In this document: in pieces, positions 7,657 to 8,390 of the stretch
How positions within the stretch are numbered: the first letter of the stretch is position 1
Layout: each line of letters begins with the position of its first letter
DNA from: Rhodobiaceae bacterium
Lineage (GTDB): Bacteria > Pseudomonadota > Alphaproteobacteria > Parvibaculales > Parvibaculaceae
Direction of reading: 5' to 3'
Length of the DNA: 8,390 bases
Assembly: GCA_002746275.1 (NCBI GenBank)
Contig: NVWR01000003.1
Span: 340,049-348,438, forward strand
Notes under the pieces: model-generated
Seen by the model: the letters and a program-made list of their open reading frames with translations, nothing else
The model's database searches: none
What the model was told of the DNA's origin: nothing
Translations under genes and position numbers: made by a program

Positions 7657-8390
7657 GCTGCCTGTTCTCCACCGGGGCCCGCTTGACCAGCCGTTGCTTG
7701 TGCTTCCGTATCGGTACGGGTCAGGGACCGGAAAACTTCGTCCAGGCGCCCGGGTTCACTGTAAAGCGTGCGCACATTCCAGCTCTTTTCCCGCGCGAGG
7801 TTCCCCACCCGGTCCACAAGACTGGTATCGGTTTCCCCAGAGGAAATCGCAAAGAGCGTGAAAGACATGTCGCCCCCACGTCCGGTTTCTTCAACAGAAG
7901 CGACACCTTCAAGGACAGACAGGGCTGCCCGCGCTTCATCCGTATGGACGGCGTCTAGCGTGAGGGTCACGGCATTGTGGTAGCGCGACCGCGCGGTCAA
8001 TGCCGCCGGCGTGCCGTCAGCAACAATCCGTCCCCGATCAATAATCAAAGCTCGACTACAAATCGCATCCACTTCTTCAAGAATATGCGTAGAGATGATG
8101 ATGGCTTTGGTAGGCGCCATTTCAGCAATGAGCCTGCGCACCGCAAATTTCTGGTTAGGATCAAGCCCATCCGTCGGCTCATCCATAATGAGCACGGGCG
8201 GGTCATGCAAAATCGCCTGAGCCAGACCAACCCGGCGCCGAAATCCCTTGGAGAGCGTTTCAATCGGTTGCTCCATCACGCCGCCGATTTCGGTGCGATC
8301 CACCGACCGCGCAATCGCGGCCTCTGCGGCAGACCCCTTCAGGCCACGCACTTCCGCGATAAACCGCAAAAACTGCAGCGGCGTCATATC
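7653..8390 (-). CDS. ABC transporter ATP-binding protein (GldA-like), 5' end beyond window
   Basis: The gene is partial: the C-terminal 246 residues are visible and the frame stays open to the window edge. The first ATG in view (8387) is internal, because the Walker A and Q-loop expected in the missing N-terminal part are absent. Counting from that Met, the ABC signature is TLSKGFRRRVGLAQAIL at 44-60, where LSKGF replaces the textbook LSGGQ, as is common in this subfamily. Walker B with the catalytic Glu is VLIMDEPTDGLDP at 65-77, and the switch histidine is His101 (IISTHILEEVD). A roughly 110-residue C-terminal extension follows, ending in an Ala/Gly/Gln-rich tail. It energises the adjacent permease. 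It is the most upstream operon gene visible; the operon promoter must lie outside the window. Confidence 0.93.
   Translation of the reverse strand, partial: DMTPLQFLRFIAEVRGLKGSAAEAAIARSVDRTEIGGVMEQPIETLSKGFRRRVGLAQAILHDPPVLIMDEPTDGLDPNQKFAVRRLIAEMAPTKAIIISTHILEEVDAICSRALIIDRGRIVADGTPAALTARSRYHNAVTLTLDAVHTDEARAALSVLEGVASVEETGRGGDMSFTLFAISSGETDTSLVDRVGNLAREKSWNVRTLYSEPGRLDEVFRSLTRTDTEAQATAGQAGPGGEQAA

Noticed and set aside
8243..8261. LSKGF instead of LSGGQ in the ATPase as a degenerate signature
   Set aside because: This variant is common in GldA-like and related ABC-2 exporter ATPases, and Walker B, catalytic Glu and switch His are intact, so there is no sign of inactivity.

Overview
The window looks like part of an alphaproteobacterial chromosome. 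The evidence is a long monofunctional AcnA-type aconitase next to a small exported DUF1223 protein, a pairing I recall from alphaproteobacteria, together with moderately GC-rich coding sequence. The genus cannot be fixed from this stretch. No tRNA, rRNA, CRISPR array, insertion sequence or phage gene was seen, and coding density is very high.

Plus-strand half (1-3839). The first gene encodes a complete aconitase core with all three [4Fe-4S] cysteines. It is preceded in frame by about 95 residues of almost pure Lys/Ala/Pro/Val/Thr, resembling a histone H1 tail. The gene ends in a strong rho-independent terminator. A small exported thioredoxin-fold protein (DUF1223, CxxC motif) follows and then meets the leftward genes tail to tail.

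Minus-strand half (8390-3858). Four tightly packed genes read leftward: an ABC ATPase (cut by the window edge), an ABC-2 type permease, a GldG-like auxiliary protein with a large periplasmic region, and a DUF4340 protein. Stop/start overlaps of 4 bp and gaps of 5 bp or less indicate one operon and translational coupling. The set matches the Gld-type ABC transporter module (GldA/GldF/GldG plus DUF4340). That module is named for Bacteroidetes gliding but is also found in non-gliding proteobacteria, where its substrate is unknown.

The most unusual observation is the lysine-rich tail on aconitase. There is no ATG between the tail and codon 184, so the tail is probably genuinely translated as part of the enzyme. 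The Gld-type module is a recognisable family set with an unresolved role. Nothing else in the window clearly amounts to an undescribed system.
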